From positions 2,852,001 to 2,916,000 of the forward strand of contig NZ_CP094970.1 in the NCBI RefSeq assembly GCF_025790165.1: DNA of 64,000 nt, given 5' to 3'. The notes beneath the pieces are model-generated. The model had not been told where the DNA came from, searched no databases, and saw only the letters and a program-made list of their open reading frames with translations. The DNA is from Solicola gregarius. GTDB lineage: Bacteria > Actinomycetota > Actinomycetes > Propionibacteriales > Nocardioidaceae. The first letter of the stretch is position 1. The number at the start of each line of letters is the position of its first letter. Positions 45,520-54,001 of this stretch are shown here, piece by piece. Made by a program: the position numbers and the translations under genes.

Positions 45520-47126
45520 ACATCGTCGCCGCGCCGGACATCTCGGCTCCGTCGATCGAGTACTCCGTCATCTACCCGGTCCTGATCGTGTTCGGGGCCG
45601 CGTTCATCGGCGTACTCATCGAGGCGTTCGCGCCGCGCAAGTCGCGTTACCTGGCGCAGCTCGTCGTCACGCTCGTCGGACTCCTCGCGGCGTTCGGCGG
45701 CACCATCTTCGTTGCTCGGGGTCTCGACGAGTCGTCGAGCGGTGCCGCGACCGCCCGCGGCGAGGTCGCCGCGGAGGGTGCGCTCGCGATCGACGGTCCC
45801 ACCGTGTTCATCTGGGGCCTCGTCCTCATCCTCGCCTTCATCAGCATGCTGCTGTTCGCGGAGCGGCGACTCGAGGGCGGGCTGACCGCGTTCGCAGGTC
45901 AGGCCGCGTCGATACCCGGCACCGAAGCCGAGCGCGAGGATGTCGGCAAGCGGGTCGAGCAGACCGAGATCTTCCCGCTCGCGCTGTTCGCCATCGGCGG
46001 CATGATGGTGTTCCCGGCGTCGAACGACCTGATCACAATGTTCATCGCGCTCGAGGTGCTGTCGCTGCCGCTGTACGTGCTGTGTGGCATGGCCCGTCGC
46101 CGCCGCCTGCTCTCGCAGGAGGCCGCGATGAAGTACTTCCTGCTGGGCGCGTTCGCGTCGGCGTTCTTCCTCTACGGGATCGCGCTCACGTACGGCTATG
46201 CGGGCAGCCTGACGATGGGCGGCATCGCGGATGCGGTCGACAACCGCGCGGGTGGCCACAACCTGCTGCTGGCGGGCATCGGGCTGCTGGCGGTCGGCAT
46301 GTTGTTCAAGGTCTCGGCGGCGCCGTTCCACGCGTGGACGCCCGATGTCTACCAGGGCGCGCCTTCGGCCGTGACCGGGTTCATGGCGGCGTGTACGAAG
46401 GTCGCCGCGTTCGGTGCGCTGCTGCGGATCTTCTTCGTCGCGTTCGGCGATGCTCAGTGGGACTGGCGGCCGATGATCTGGATCATCGCCGGGCTCACCA
46501 TGGTCGTCGGCTCACTGGTCGCGATCGCGCAGACCGACATCAAGCGGATGCTCGCGTACTCCTCGGTCGCGCACGCGGGCTTCCTGCTGGTCGGCGTCGC
46601 CGGAGCGGTTGGTGTCACGGCCGACTACACCGGCATCACCAGCATCGAGGGCGTGCTGTTCTACCTGGCCACCTACGGCTTCCCGACGATCGGCGCGTTC
46701 GCGATCGTCACCCTCGTACGCGACGCGGGCGGCGAGGCCACCCACCTGTCGCGGTGGGCGGGACTCGGCAAGGAGTCGCCGCTGCTCGCCTGCATGTTCG
46801 CGTTCTTCCTGCTCGCGTTCGCGGGCATCCCGCTCACCAGCGGGTTCATGGGCAAGTGGGCCGTGTTCGGCGCCGCGTGGGCAGGCGACGCGTGGGTGCT
46901 GGTCGTCATCGGTGTGCTGATGAGCGCGGTGGCCGCGTTCTTCTACGTACGCGTGATCGTGCTGATGTTCTTCCAAGAGCCGACGGGGGAGGGCCCGACT
47001 GTTGCCGTACCCAGCTACCTGACCTCGGTCGTGCTCGCCGTGACCGTTGCTGTCACAATCGTGTTGGGCATCGTGCCAGGTCCGGTGCTCGAACTCGCCC
47101 AGAACGCGGGCGCGTTCGTACGCTAA
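45516..47126 (+). CDS. nuoN: NADH-quinone oxidoreductase subunit N
   Basis: 536 residues, about fourteen helices; the antiporter-like subunit nearest to NuoK. Conserved are MMVFPASNDLITMFIALEVLSLPLYVL, KYFLLGAFASAFFLYGIALTYG, FKVSAAPFHAWTPDVYQGAPSAVTGFMAA, and KRMLAYSSVAHAGFLLVGV. The GTG start overlaps nuoM. The polyprenyl diphosphate synthase gene begins 25 bp after its stop, suggesting read-through into quinone-tail synthesis. It completes the set of all fourteen subunits in order A-N. Confidence 0.96.
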   Translation: MNIVAAPDISAPSIEYSVIYPVLIVFGAAFIGVLIEAFAPRKSRYLAQLVVTLVGLLAAFGGTIFVARGLDESSSGAATARGEVAAEGALAIDGPTVFIWGLVLILAFISMLLFAERRLEGGLTAFAGQAASIPGTEAEREDVGKRVEQTEIFPLALFAIGGMMVFPASNDLITMFIALEVLSLPLYVLCGMARRRRLLSQEAAMKYFLLGAFASAFFLYGIALTYGYAGSLTMGGIADAVDNRAGGHNLLLAGIGLLAVGMLFKVSAAPFHAWTPDVYQGAPSAVTGFMAACTKVAAFGALLRIFFVAFGDAQWDWRPMIWIIAGLTMVVGSLVAIAQTDIKRMLAYSSVAHAGFLLVGVAGAVGVTADYTGITSIEGVLFYLATYGFPTIGAFAIVTLVRDAGGEATHLSRWAGLGKESPLLACMFAFFLLAFAGIPLTSGFMGKWAVFGAAWAGDAWVLVVIGVLMSAVAAFFYVRVIVLMFFQEPTGEGPTVAVPSYLTSVVLAVTVAVTIVLGIVPGPVLELAQNAGAFVR

Positions 47127-47151
47127 CGCGATTCTCGAGGAGCCAGTCGCC

Positions 47152-48147
47152 GTGTCTTCGTCCACGTTTGGCGTGACCTTGAGCGATGACGCCTTCGAGT
47201 CGCAGGTACGCGAGCGACTCGACGCCGTTGAGCGAAGCCTGTCCGACGCGGTCGACAGCGACGAGGCGTTCGTCGCCGAGGCCGCCACGCACCTGCTGCG
47301 TGCGGGCGGCAAGCGGTTCCGGCCGCTGCTCGTGCTGCTCACCGCCGAGTTCGGTGATCCGAGTGCGGCCGACATCGTGCCGGCCGCACTCGTCGTCGAG
47401 CTGACCCACCTGGCGACGCTGTACCACGACGACGTGATGGACGAGGCCGCGCTCCGGCGCGGCGCGCAGAGCGCGAACGCGCGCTGGGACAACTCCATCG
47501 CCATCCTCACCGGCGACTACCTGTTCGCGCGGGCGTCGCATATCGTCGCCGACCTCGGACCCGAGGCCGTCCGTATCCAGGCAGATACGTTCTCCCGCCT
47601 CGTGCAGGGCCAGATCCGCGAGACGACGGGCCCACGGGCGGGCGAGGACCCGCTCTCCCACTACCTTTCCGTCGTCGCCGACAAGACCGGCGCGCTGATC
47701 GCCACGTCGGCACGCTTCGGCGCGATGATGGCCGGTGCGCCCACCTCGGTGCAGGACCGCCTGACCGAGTTCGGCGAGCGGATCGGTTCGGCGTTCCAGC
47801 TCAGCGACGACATCATCGACGTCGCGAGCGACGCGCACGACTCCGGAAAGACACCCGGCACCGACCTGCGCGAGGGTGTGCCGACGCTGCCCACCCTGAT
47901 CGCGCTCTCGTCGGATGCGCCGGACGATGCGCGGCTACGCGAGCTGCTCTCAGGCCCGATCAGCAACGACGACGACCACGCCGAGGCGTTGGCGCTGCTG
48001 CGCGAGCACCCGGCGCTCGACGACGCCCGGGCCTTCGTACGACGCTGGTCCGACGACGCCCGGGCGCTGCTCACCGATCTGCCACCCGGCATCGCGCGTG
48101 ATGCGCTCGAGTCGCTCTGCGACACCGTCGTCACCCGTATCGGCTGA
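47152..48147 (+). CDS. Polyprenyl (hepta/octa/nonaprenyl) diphosphate synthase for the menaquinone tail
   Basis: 331 residues of the trans-isoprenyl diphosphate synthase family. The substrate-binding blocks are LRAGGKRFRPLLVLL, the first Asp-rich motif LYHDDVMDEAALRRG, QIRETTGPRAGEDPL and the second Asp-rich motif FQLSDDIIDVASDAHDSGKTPGTDLREG. GTG 47152 follows GAGGAGCC and sits 25 bp after nuoN, so it is likely the last gene of the nuo transcript, matching its role in making the tail that MenA attaches. Chain length cannot be read from the sequence. It converges on phoX with only 8 bp between stops. Confidence 0.92.
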   Translation: MSSSTFGVTLSDDAFESQVRERLDAVERSLSDAVDSDEAFVAEAATHLLRAGGKRFRPLLVLLTAEFGDPSAADIVPAALVVELTHLATLYHDDVMDEAALRRGAQSANARWDNSIAILTGDYLFARASHIVADLGPEAVRIQADTFSRLVQGQIRETTGPRAGEDPLSHYLSVVADKTGALIATSARFGAMMAGAPTSVQDRLTEFGERIGSAFQLSDDIIDVASDAHDSGKTPGTDLREGVPTLPTLIALSSDAPDDARLRELLSGPISNDDDHAEALALLREHPALDDARAFVRRWSDDARALLTDLPPGIARDALESLCDTVVTRIG

Positions 48148-48155
48148 GCGCTGCC

Positions 48156-50216
48156 TCAGCGACCGATGCGCTGGTTGTCGATGCGGTACGTGCAGATGAC
48201 CGACGGCCGCGGGAAACGGTCGGTGTGCGGCCAGGTCGACGTCGGCTCCTCGAACGTCGCGCCGTCCGACTCGCCCGGGTGCTGCACCGCGGCGAACACC
48301 GTCAGGCCGTCCTGCGATACGAGCGGACCGCACATCTCTGCCGCGACGGGCACCGTCAGGAACTGGCGTACGTTGCCGCGCTCCCGCCCGCGCGTCGGCA
48401 CCGCGAACATGCCGTCGTTGGAGCCGAGGACGTTCCCGTCGGTCGAGATCCACAGGTTGCCCGCCGGGTCGAACGCGACGTTGTCGGGGCAGGAGATCGG
48501 GCTCACCTGCTCCTTCGGGAAACCACCGAAGTACGTCTCGGGAGCCTCCGGGTCTCCACACACCAGGAACAGGTTCCAGCGGAACGCCGTCGCGCCCGCG
48601 TCGTTGCCCCGCTCGACCCACTCCAGCACGTACCCGTTGCGGTTGCCCGAAGCGCTGGTCAGGGGTGCGTCGAGCGACTCGCGCACCATCGACGAGTCGA
48701 GCGGGTTCGCCTCGTCGACGGGATGGTCGGCGCCGCGGGCCGAGTTGTTGGTGAGCGCCGCGTACACGCGACCGGTGACCGGGTTGCGCTCGATGTCCTC
48801 GGGCCGATCCATCTTCGTCGGCGACACGGTGTCCGCGGCGAGCCGGGTGTCGATCAGTACGTCGGCGACGCTCATGCCATCGACGTACGACTCGGTCGCC
48901 GACGTGAGAGCGATCCACTCGCCGGTGCCGTCGTACTCATCGTCGTCGAGCCCGTCGCCGGTGAACTTCGCGACGTACAGGGTGCCGTCCTCGAGCAGAC
49001 CGACGTTGTGCTCATGTGCCTTCGGCCCGTTGCCCTTACGGAACTTCTGCCGCGAGACGAACTTGTAGATGTAGTCGCCCCGCTCGTCGTCGCCGAGGTA
49101 GACGACGACCCGGCCGTCCTCGCTCAGCGAGGTCGTCGCACCTTCGTGCTTGAACCGCCCGAGCATCGTGAGCTTGCGTGGCTTCGCGTTCGGGCGGTGC
49201 GGGTCGATCTCGACGACGTAGCCGTGACGGTACGGCTCGTTCGGCTCCGTCGTGAGATCGAACCGGTCGTCGACGCCACTCCAGCCACGGCCTTCCCCGG
49301 TGAGGCCGTAACGGGCGTAGCTGTCGGCGTACGCCGGGTCGAGATCCCCGGACGCGTCGAAGTAGCCGTTGAAGTTCTCCTCGCCCGACAGGAACGTGCC
49401 CCACGGGGTCATCCCGCCCGAGCAGTTGCCGAACGTGCCGTGCACCGTACGTCCCTTACGGTCGGCTCGCGTACGCAGCCGCTTGTCACCTGCGGCGGGG
49501 CCCGTGAGGCGCATCGGCGTCTCGGCCGTGATGCGACGGTTGAGCTTTGTCTTGCCGACGGCGCGCTGCTTCCAGGCGCCGTCGCGCCGGCCGCGCTCGA
49601 TCTCGAGGATGCTGAACCCGTGCGCGGCCATCTCGATCCGCTTCTGGGTCGCGTCGTCGTACCAGTCGGTCGGGAACATCAGCTCCGGGTCGGTGTACTC
49701 GTTGTTGACGCCGAGGATGGCCCGATTCTTCTTGCCCTCGATCGGCAGCACTCCCACGTAGTCGCAGTTGTATCCGAACTGCTGTGCCTGGGCATGCGGC
49801 GTCTGCTTGTAGACGTTGAAGCGCGGCGCGTCCGGCGTGATCCGGTCACCCCACGAGACGATGACGTCGTAGTCGTACCCCGCAGGAACGGTCACGTTGT
49901 CGCGTACGTTCGGCTGCACCGGACGGAAGGCCAGCTCGGCCGCGGGCGCGCGCCGCTTGCCCGCGGCCTCACCGGCTGCCGCGGCGGGTCCGGCGAGCGT
50001 GGCACCGAGGCCGACGGTCACCGATGCGGCGGCTCCACCCATGAGCAAGGACCTGCGCGCGACCACCGAGGTGAGGACCTGCGACATGTGCTGGTTGTCG
50101 GAGGTGTTCGGGATCGGCTTGTCGCATGCGTCGCCACAGCGATAGTGACAGGTCATGGCGCTTCGGGACCCGTGCGGTCCGGTCTGGTTGATCAGCGGCA
50201 GAAGACGTCGCGGCAT
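48156..50216 (-). CDS. phoX: PhoX-family phosphatase, Tat-exported
   Basis: 686 residues of the PhoX (DUF839) alkaline phosphatase family, extracytoplasmic enzymes that release phosphate using Ca and Fe (family knowledge). A twin-arginine signal (VVARRSLLMGGAAASVTVG, RR at residues 54-55) sits after an unusually long leader of about 50 residues. Conserved blocks are NYFDASG-type EENFNGYFDASG, GNCSGGMTPWGTFLSGEE, YLGDDERGDYIYKFVS, MDRPEDIERNPVTGRVYAALTNNS and PDNVAFDPAGNLWISTDGN. ATG 50216 has a TGGAG ribosome-binding site; initiation nearer the RR motif is possible. A PHO box lies upstream, so expression under phosphate limitation is likely. Confidence 0.92.
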   Translation of the reverse strand: MPRRLLPLINQTGPHGSRSAMTCHYRCGDACDKPIPNTSDNQHMSQVLTSVVARRSLLMGGAAASVTVGLGATLAGPAAAAGEAAGKRRAPAAELAFRPVQPNVRDNVTVPAGYDYDVIVSWGDRITPDAPRFNVYKQTPHAQAQQFGYNCDYVGVLPIEGKKNRAILGVNNEYTDPELMFPTDWYDDATQKRIEMAAHGFSILEIERGRRDGAWKQRAVGKTKLNRRITAETPMRLTGPAAGDKRLRTRADRKGRTVHGTFGNCSGGMTPWGTFLSGEENFNGYFDASGDLDPAYADSYARYGLTGEGRGWSGVDDRFDLTTEPNEPYRHGYVVEIDPHRPNAKPRKLTMLGRFKHEGATTSLSEDGRVVVYLGDDERGDYIYKFVSRQKFRKGNGPKAHEHNVGLLEDGTLYVAKFTGDGLDDDEYDGTGEWIALTSATESYVDGMSVADVLIDTRLAADTVSPTKMDRPEDIERNPVTGRVYAALTNNSARGADHPVDEANPLDSSMVRESLDAPLTSASGNRNGYVLEWVERGNDAGATAFRWNLFLVCGDPEAPETYFGGFPKEQVSPISCPDNVAFDPAGNLWISTDGNVLGSNDGMFAVPTRGRERGNVRQFLTVPVAAEMCGPLVSQDGLTVFAAVQHPGESDGATFEEPTSTWPHTDRFPRPSVICTYRIDNQRIGR

Positions 50217-50283
50217 CGCATTCGCTCCAGGGTGCGAGGGGGGAGTTGTCTTGCGCTCGCGACGCTAGGCAGCCAAGGCGTGG

Positions 50284-50305
50284 TTCAGGTGACGTACGGG
50301 TGAAC
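50284..50305 (-). promoter_or_regulatory. PHO box (PhoP-binding direct repeats) upstream of phoX
   Basis: On the minus strand an 11-bp unit GTTCACCCGTA (50295-50305) carries a perfect GTTCACC, followed directly by a weaker unit CGTCACCTGAA (50284-50294). This is the direct-repeat layout of Streptomyces PhoP boxes. A TAGCGT -10-like element follows about 15 bp downstream, and phoX starts 68 bp away. PhoP binding is inferred. Confidence 0.6.
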
Positions 50306-50331
50306 GATCGGCGATCAGCGCGGCAACGGGG

Positions 50332-51255
50332 CTATTGTGCCCGCGCCTTCGCTGCCTTCCGCAGCAACCGTTGCCGGTTCGAGATGCCCTCGACCGTGAT
50401 GATCGCGAGCGCCGTCCAGACGAGTGCGAAGCCGACCCAGCGGGCGGACGTCATCGCCTCATGGAACACGAAGATCCCCAACAGGAACTGCAACGTGGGC
50501 GTCACGTACTGCAGCAGACCGAGCATCGTCATCGTCACGCGGTTCGCGGCCCCCGCGAACAGCAGCAGCGGGATGGCCGTCAGCACGCCGGCCATGACCA
50601 GCAGCAAGGCGTTGCCGATGCCGCGGTGTCCGAACGAGCCCGTGCCCTCCACGTCGAGGAAGGCGAGGTACGCCAGCGCCAGGGGTGCGAGCACCAGGGT
50701 CTCGAGGCCGAGTCCCTCGAGTGCGCCGACGCCGACCTTCTTCTTCAGCAACCCGTACGTAGCGAACGAGAACGCGAGGCACAGCGAGATGTACGGGGGC
50801 CGGCCGTAGTCGATCCCGAGCTCGATGACGGCCCCGAATGCGAGAGCGAGCGCGCACCATTGCAGCGTACGAAGCCGCTCGCCGAGCAGCACGACGCCCA
50901 TCAGGATGGTGACGAGCGGGTTGATGAAGTAGCCGAGCGAGGTCTCGACGACGTGCCCGCTGTTGACGCCGTAGATGTACACGCCCCAGTTCGCCGCGAT
51001 GAACACCGCGGCCAGCGACAGCAAGCCGAGCCGGCGCGGCGAGCGTACGACCTCGCGAAGGCTGCGCCACTTGCGAAGGACGGTGAGCACGGCAGCGACC
51101 AGGGCAAGCGACCAGATCACGCGGTGCGACAGGATCTCCACCGGGCCCGCCGGCTCGAGGAGCGGGAAGTACAGCGGGAAGAATCCCCAGATCGTGTACG
51201 CGGCGGCGCCGAACACGAATCCGCGGCGCGCCTCGTCCACGGGCAGAGCTTTCAC
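50332..51255 (-). CDS. rarD: EamA-family transporter RarD
   Basis: 307 residues, ten predicted membrane helices as two EamA repeats. The RarD-type signatures are RRGFVFGAAAYTIWGFFPLY, FPLLEPAGPVEILSHRVIWSL, NWGVYIYGVNSGHVVETSLGYFINPLV, LGERLRTLQWCALALAFGAV, and LLFAGAANRVTMTMLGLLQYVTPTLQFLLG. RarD is linked to chloramphenicol sensitivity in E. coli annotations, but its substrate is unknown. The start is a GTG at 51255. It lies upstream of phoX on the same strand, 115 bp away, and the PHO box falls between them. Confidence 0.92.
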   Translation of the reverse strand: MKALPVDEARRGFVFGAAAYTIWGFFPLYFPLLEPAGPVEILSHRVIWSLALVAAVLTVLRKWRSLREVVRSPRRLGLLSLAAVFIAANWGVYIYGVNSGHVVETSLGYFINPLVTILMGVVLLGERLRTLQWCALALAFGAVIELGIDYGRPPYISLCLAFSFATYGLLKKKVGVGALEGLGLETLVLAPLALAYLAFLDVEGTGSFGHRGIGNALLLVMAGVLTAIPLLLFAGAANRVTMTMLGLLQYVTPTLQFLLGIFVFHEAMTSARWVGFALVWTALAIITVEGISNRQRLLRKAAKARAQ

Positions 51256-51292
51256 CAGGTGAGCCTAGACCCGGTGACTGTCGGGCTCGGCG

Positions 51293-51871
51293 TCAGTCCG
51301 GCAGGCGGTCGGCGAAGCTGCGCGCGAGTACGTCTCCGCAGGTCAGCAGGGCTGTCGTGTCTCGGGTCGCGCGGGTGATGACGAAGGCTCCTTCGAGTGC
51401 GCACACCAGTGCCGTCGTCAGCTCGGCGGCGACTTCGGAGCCGACGCCGCGGTCGACGAAGTACGCGGTGCCGTACTCCTGCCAGGAGGTGAACACCTCG
51501 GATGTCGCCTCCCGCAACGGCTCGTTCGTGCTCGCCACCTCGAGCGCGACGGTCGCGATCGGACACGCGTCGGCGAAGTCGGAGTCCTCGAGATGGGAGG
51601 CCGCGAGTGCGAAGTAGGTACGGATGCCGGTGAGCAGGTCGGGTGCGTCGTCGAAGGCGAGCGGAAGCACGGCGGCGTACTCGGCGCCGGACGTGCGGAT
51701 CGCCTCGGCGCTGACCTGTTCTTTGCCGCCAGGAAAGTGATGGTAGATCGACCCGAACGGTGCCCCGGCGCGCTCGACGATCTGCTTCACCCCGGTCGCG
51801 GTGTAGCCCTGCCGACGCAGTAGCTCCGCGGTGCTTGCGACGATCCGGTTGCGGGTCGTGGTTGCCATCAT
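51293..51871 (-). CDS. TetR-family regulator (LmrA/YxaF-like)
   Basis: 192 residues. The DNA-binding head is TRNRIVASTAELLRRQGYTA, then TGVKQIVERAGAPFGSIYHHFPGGKEQV, the GSIYHHF form of LmrA/YxaF-type regulators. The C-terminal half (DACPIATVALEVAS, YFVDRGVGSEVAAELTTALV) matches the TetR_C domain of that group. Strong AAGGAGG ribosome-binding site before ATG 51871. It is divergent from an alpha/beta hydrolase gene; two overlapping 16-bp palindromes in the 63-bp gap make local repression of both genes very likely. Confidence 0.9.
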   Translation of the reverse strand: MMATTTRNRIVASTAELLRRQGYTATGVKQIVERAGAPFGSIYHHFPGGKEQVSAEAIRTSGAEYAAVLPLAFDDAPDLLTGIRTYFALAASHLEDSDFADACPIATVALEVASTNEPLREATSEVFTSWQEYGTAYFVDRGVGSEVAAELTTALVCALEGAFVITRATRDTTALLTCGDVLARSFADRLPD

Positions 51872-51890
51872 CGCCTCCTTGCGACCATAC

Positions 51891-51920
51891 TAGAGCGATC
51901 ATTCTAGAGCGATCACTCTA
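51891..51920. promoter_or_regulatory. Two overlapping TetR-type operators between regulator and hydrolase
   Basis: Site 1 (51891-51906) reads TAGAGCGATCATTCTA and site 2 (51905-51920) reads TAGAGCGATCACTCTA; they share two bases and are offset by 14 bp. Both have TAGA(G) half-sites in inverted orientation. The location between the divergent TetR and hydrolase genes fits cooperative binding by two repressor dimers. Confidence 0.7.
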
Positions 51921-51934
51921 ATGGGGGTTCTGAG

Positions 51935-52804
51935 ATGCCGACGACGGATGTGCCGGCCGGTACGATCGAGTACGACGACACCGGAGGCAGTGGTCCGGTC
52001 ATCGTCTTCCTGCACGGGCTGTTCATGAGCGGGACGACCTGGCGCGAGGTCGTTCCCCGACTCCGCGACGACTATCGGTGCATCACCCCGACGCTGCCCC
52101 TCGGGTCGCACCGCATCGCGATGAAGCCGGACGCCGATCTCACGATGCACGGCCAGACGCACCTGGTGGCCGACTTCCTCGAGGCGCTCGACCTCCGCGA
52201 CGTCACGTTGGTCTCGATCGACTGGGGTGGCGGGCTCTTCCTGACCGCCGAGGGGCGCGACGACCGCGTTGCGCGGTTGGTGATCTGTCCGAGCGAGGCG
52301 TACGACAACTTCCCGCCCGGGCTCTCCGGGAAGGTGGCGATGCTTGCCTGCAGGCTGCCCGGGGGAGTCGGCCTCGGGCTGCGCCAGCTTCGAGTCTCCT
52401 GGCTACGCAACTCACCCCTGATGTTCGGTGCGCTGGTCAAGAAGGGTGTGAACGACGAGGTCGCCCACGACTGGACCGCGCCGGGCCTCGCGTCCGCCGA
52501 CGTACGCCGCGACGTGCGCAAGTACGGTGGCCACCCGCCACCCAAGGCCGAGCTGATCGCGGCGACCGAGAGGCTCGCGGACTTCGCCGGACCGACGCTG
52601 GTCGTCTGGGCGCCGGAGGGCAAGATGATGCCGCCGGAGCACGGCCCGCGACTCGCGGAGTTGATCCCGGACTCCCGCTACGTCGAGATCGCCGACGCGC
52701 ACACAATGGTCAACGAGGACCAGCCGGACGAGTTCACCCGCCACCTCCGCGAGTTCCTCCGCGACACCGACCCGCACGCTGAGGAGAGGATCCCGGCCCG
52801 CTGA
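51935..52804 (+). CDS. Alpha/beta-fold hydrolase with Asp nucleophile (haloalkane dehalogenase/epoxide hydrolase type)
   Basis: 289 residues. The oxyanion-hole segment is VIVFLHGLFMSGTTWREV. The nucleophile elbow reads VTLVSIDWGGG, with Asp96 where esterases have Ser, and the following Trp as in haloalkane dehalogenases. The catalytic His is probably in VEIADAHTMVNEDQPDEF near the C-terminus, a typical position. A cap domain follows the elbow. Control by the divergent TetR suggests induction by a substrate or related compound. The last nine codons coincide with the first unit of a 22-bp minisatellite, so the C-terminus may be altered by repeat expansion. Confidence 0.82.
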   Translation: MPTTDVPAGTIEYDDTGGSGPVIVFLHGLFMSGTTWREVVPRLRDDYRCITPTLPLGSHRIAMKPDADLTMHGQTHLVADFLEALDLRDVTLVSIDWGGGLFLTAEGRDDRVARLVICPSEAYDNFPPGLSGKVAMLACRLPGGVGLGLRQLRVSWLRNSPLMFGALVKKGVNDEVAHDWTAPGLASADVRRDVRKYGGHPPPKAELIAATERLADFAGPTLVVWAPEGKMMPPEHGPRLAELIPDSRYVEIADAHTMVNEDQPDEFTRHLREFLRDTDPHAEERIPAR

Positions 52805-52915
52805 GGAGTGGATCCCGGCCCGGTGAGGAGTCGATCCCGGCCCGGTGAGGAGTGGATCCCGGCCCGGTGAGGAGTGGATCCCGGCCCGGTGAGGAGAGAC
52901 TTCCTCTCCTCAGCG
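52778..52915. repeat. 22-bp minisatellite framed by a 12-bp inverted repeat, at the hydrolase/korB junction
   Basis: Five 22-bp units start at 52778, 52800, 52822, 52844 and 52866 (consensus GGTGAGGAGTGGATCCCGGC then CC), followed by a partial unit at 52888 that ends in a hairpin (TGAGGAGAG/CTCTCCTCA). CGCTGAGGAGAG at 52777-52788 pairs perfectly with CTCTCCTCAGCG at 52904-52915, so the array looks like an expansion inside a terminator palindrome. Unit 1 encodes the hydrolase C-terminus and stop. Confidence 0.85.
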
Positions 52916-52918
52916 TTG

Positions 52919-54001
52919 CTAGCTGACCTTCCAGGTGTCGGGGCCGCTGATCAACGACTGCAGGTCACCCTCGCCGTTCATCTCCGTCGCCGACGTGACC
53001 TGCTCGCGCGCGAGGTCGTCGTACGTCGGCCGCTCGACCTGACGGAAGATGCCGACCGGCGCGCGGTTGAGGTGTCCCGCGTCGGTCAGCCGGGACAGCG
53101 CGAAGGCCAGGCTCGGGTCGTCGGCGTGCGCGTCATGGACGACCAGCTTTGCGACGTCCGCATCGTCGGCGACGTCGGCGACCTGGAGCGCCCCGGTCGC
53201 GCCGTCGCGGATGAGACCGTGCTCGCCGTTCGGCCCGAACCGTACGGGCTGACCGTGCTCGAGCGGGATCACCGCGTGGTCCTTGGTCTCGGCACCCTTG
53301 ATGGTGTCGAACGCGTTGTCGTTGAAGATCGGGCAGTTCTGGTAGATCTCCACCAGCGACGTGCCGCGGTGTGCGGCGGCCTCGCGAAGTACGCCGGTCA
53401 GGTGGGCACGATCGGAGTCGATCGTGCGCGCTACGAACGTCGCCTCGGCGCCCAGCGCCACCGACACGGGGTTGAACGGTGTGTCGAGCGACCCGTGCGG
53501 CGTCGACTTGGTGACCTTTCCGATCTCCGACGTGGGCGAGTACTGACCCTTGGTCAGGCCGTAGATCCTGTTGTTGAACAGCAGGATCGTCATGTTCACG
53601 TTGCGTCGCAACGCGTGGATGAGGTGGTTGCCGCCGATCGACAGCGCGTCGCCGTCGCCGGTGACGACCCACACCGAAAGGTCCGGCCGGGTCGATGCGA
53701 GGCCGGTCGCGATCGCGGGCGCGCGCCCGTGGATCGAGTGCATACCGTACGTGTCGAGGTAGTACGGGAACCGCGACGAGCACCCGATGCCCGAGACGAA
53801 CACGATGTTCTCGCGCTTGAGCCCGAGCTCGGGCAGGAACCCCTGTACGGCCGCGAGTACGACGTAGTCGCCGCACCCGGGGCACCAGCGGACCTCCTGG
53901 TCCGAGCCGAAGTCCTTGCGGGTCTGCTTGTCGTCCGTCGTTGGTACGGACGTCAGCCCGTCGCGCGCCAACGAAGGCGTGGGCAGGTCGACGGCGGTCA
54001 T
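52919..54001 (-). CDS. korB: 2-Oxoacid:ferredoxin oxidoreductase beta subunit (KorB-like)
   Basis: 360 residues, the thiamine-diphosphate half of a 2-oxoglutarate- or pyruvate-type ferredoxin oxidoreductase. Diagnostic are the cluster cysteines in VRWCPGCGDYVVLAAV, GIGCSSRFPYYLDTYGMHSIHGRAPAIATG, the ThDP/Mg motif VVTGDGDALSIGGNHLIHALRR and NNRIYGLTKGQYSPTSE. The ATG at 54001 overlaps the korA stop (ATGA). The frame continues far upstream but that belongs to korA on another frame. It converts 2-oxoacids to acyl-CoA with reduced ferredoxin, a TCA-cycle alternative in actinobacteria (family knowledge). Confidence 0.93.
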   Translation of the reverse strand: MTAVDLPTPSLARDGLTSVPTTDDKQTRKDFGSDQEVRWCPGCGDYVVLAAVQGFLPELGLKRENIVFVSGIGCSSRFPYYLDTYGMHSIHGRAPAIATGLASTRPDLSVWVVTGDGDALSIGGNHLIHALRRNVNMTILLFNNRIYGLTKGQYSPTSEIGKVTKSTPHGSLDTPFNPVSVALGAEATFVARTIDSDRAHLTGVLREAAAHRGTSLVEIYQNCPIFNDNAFDTIKGAETKDHAVIPLEHGQPVRFGPNGEHGLIRDGATGALQVADVADDADVAKLVVHDAHADDPSLAFALSRLTDAGHLNRAPVGIFRQVERPTYDDLAREQVTSATEMNGEGDLQSLISGPDTWKVS

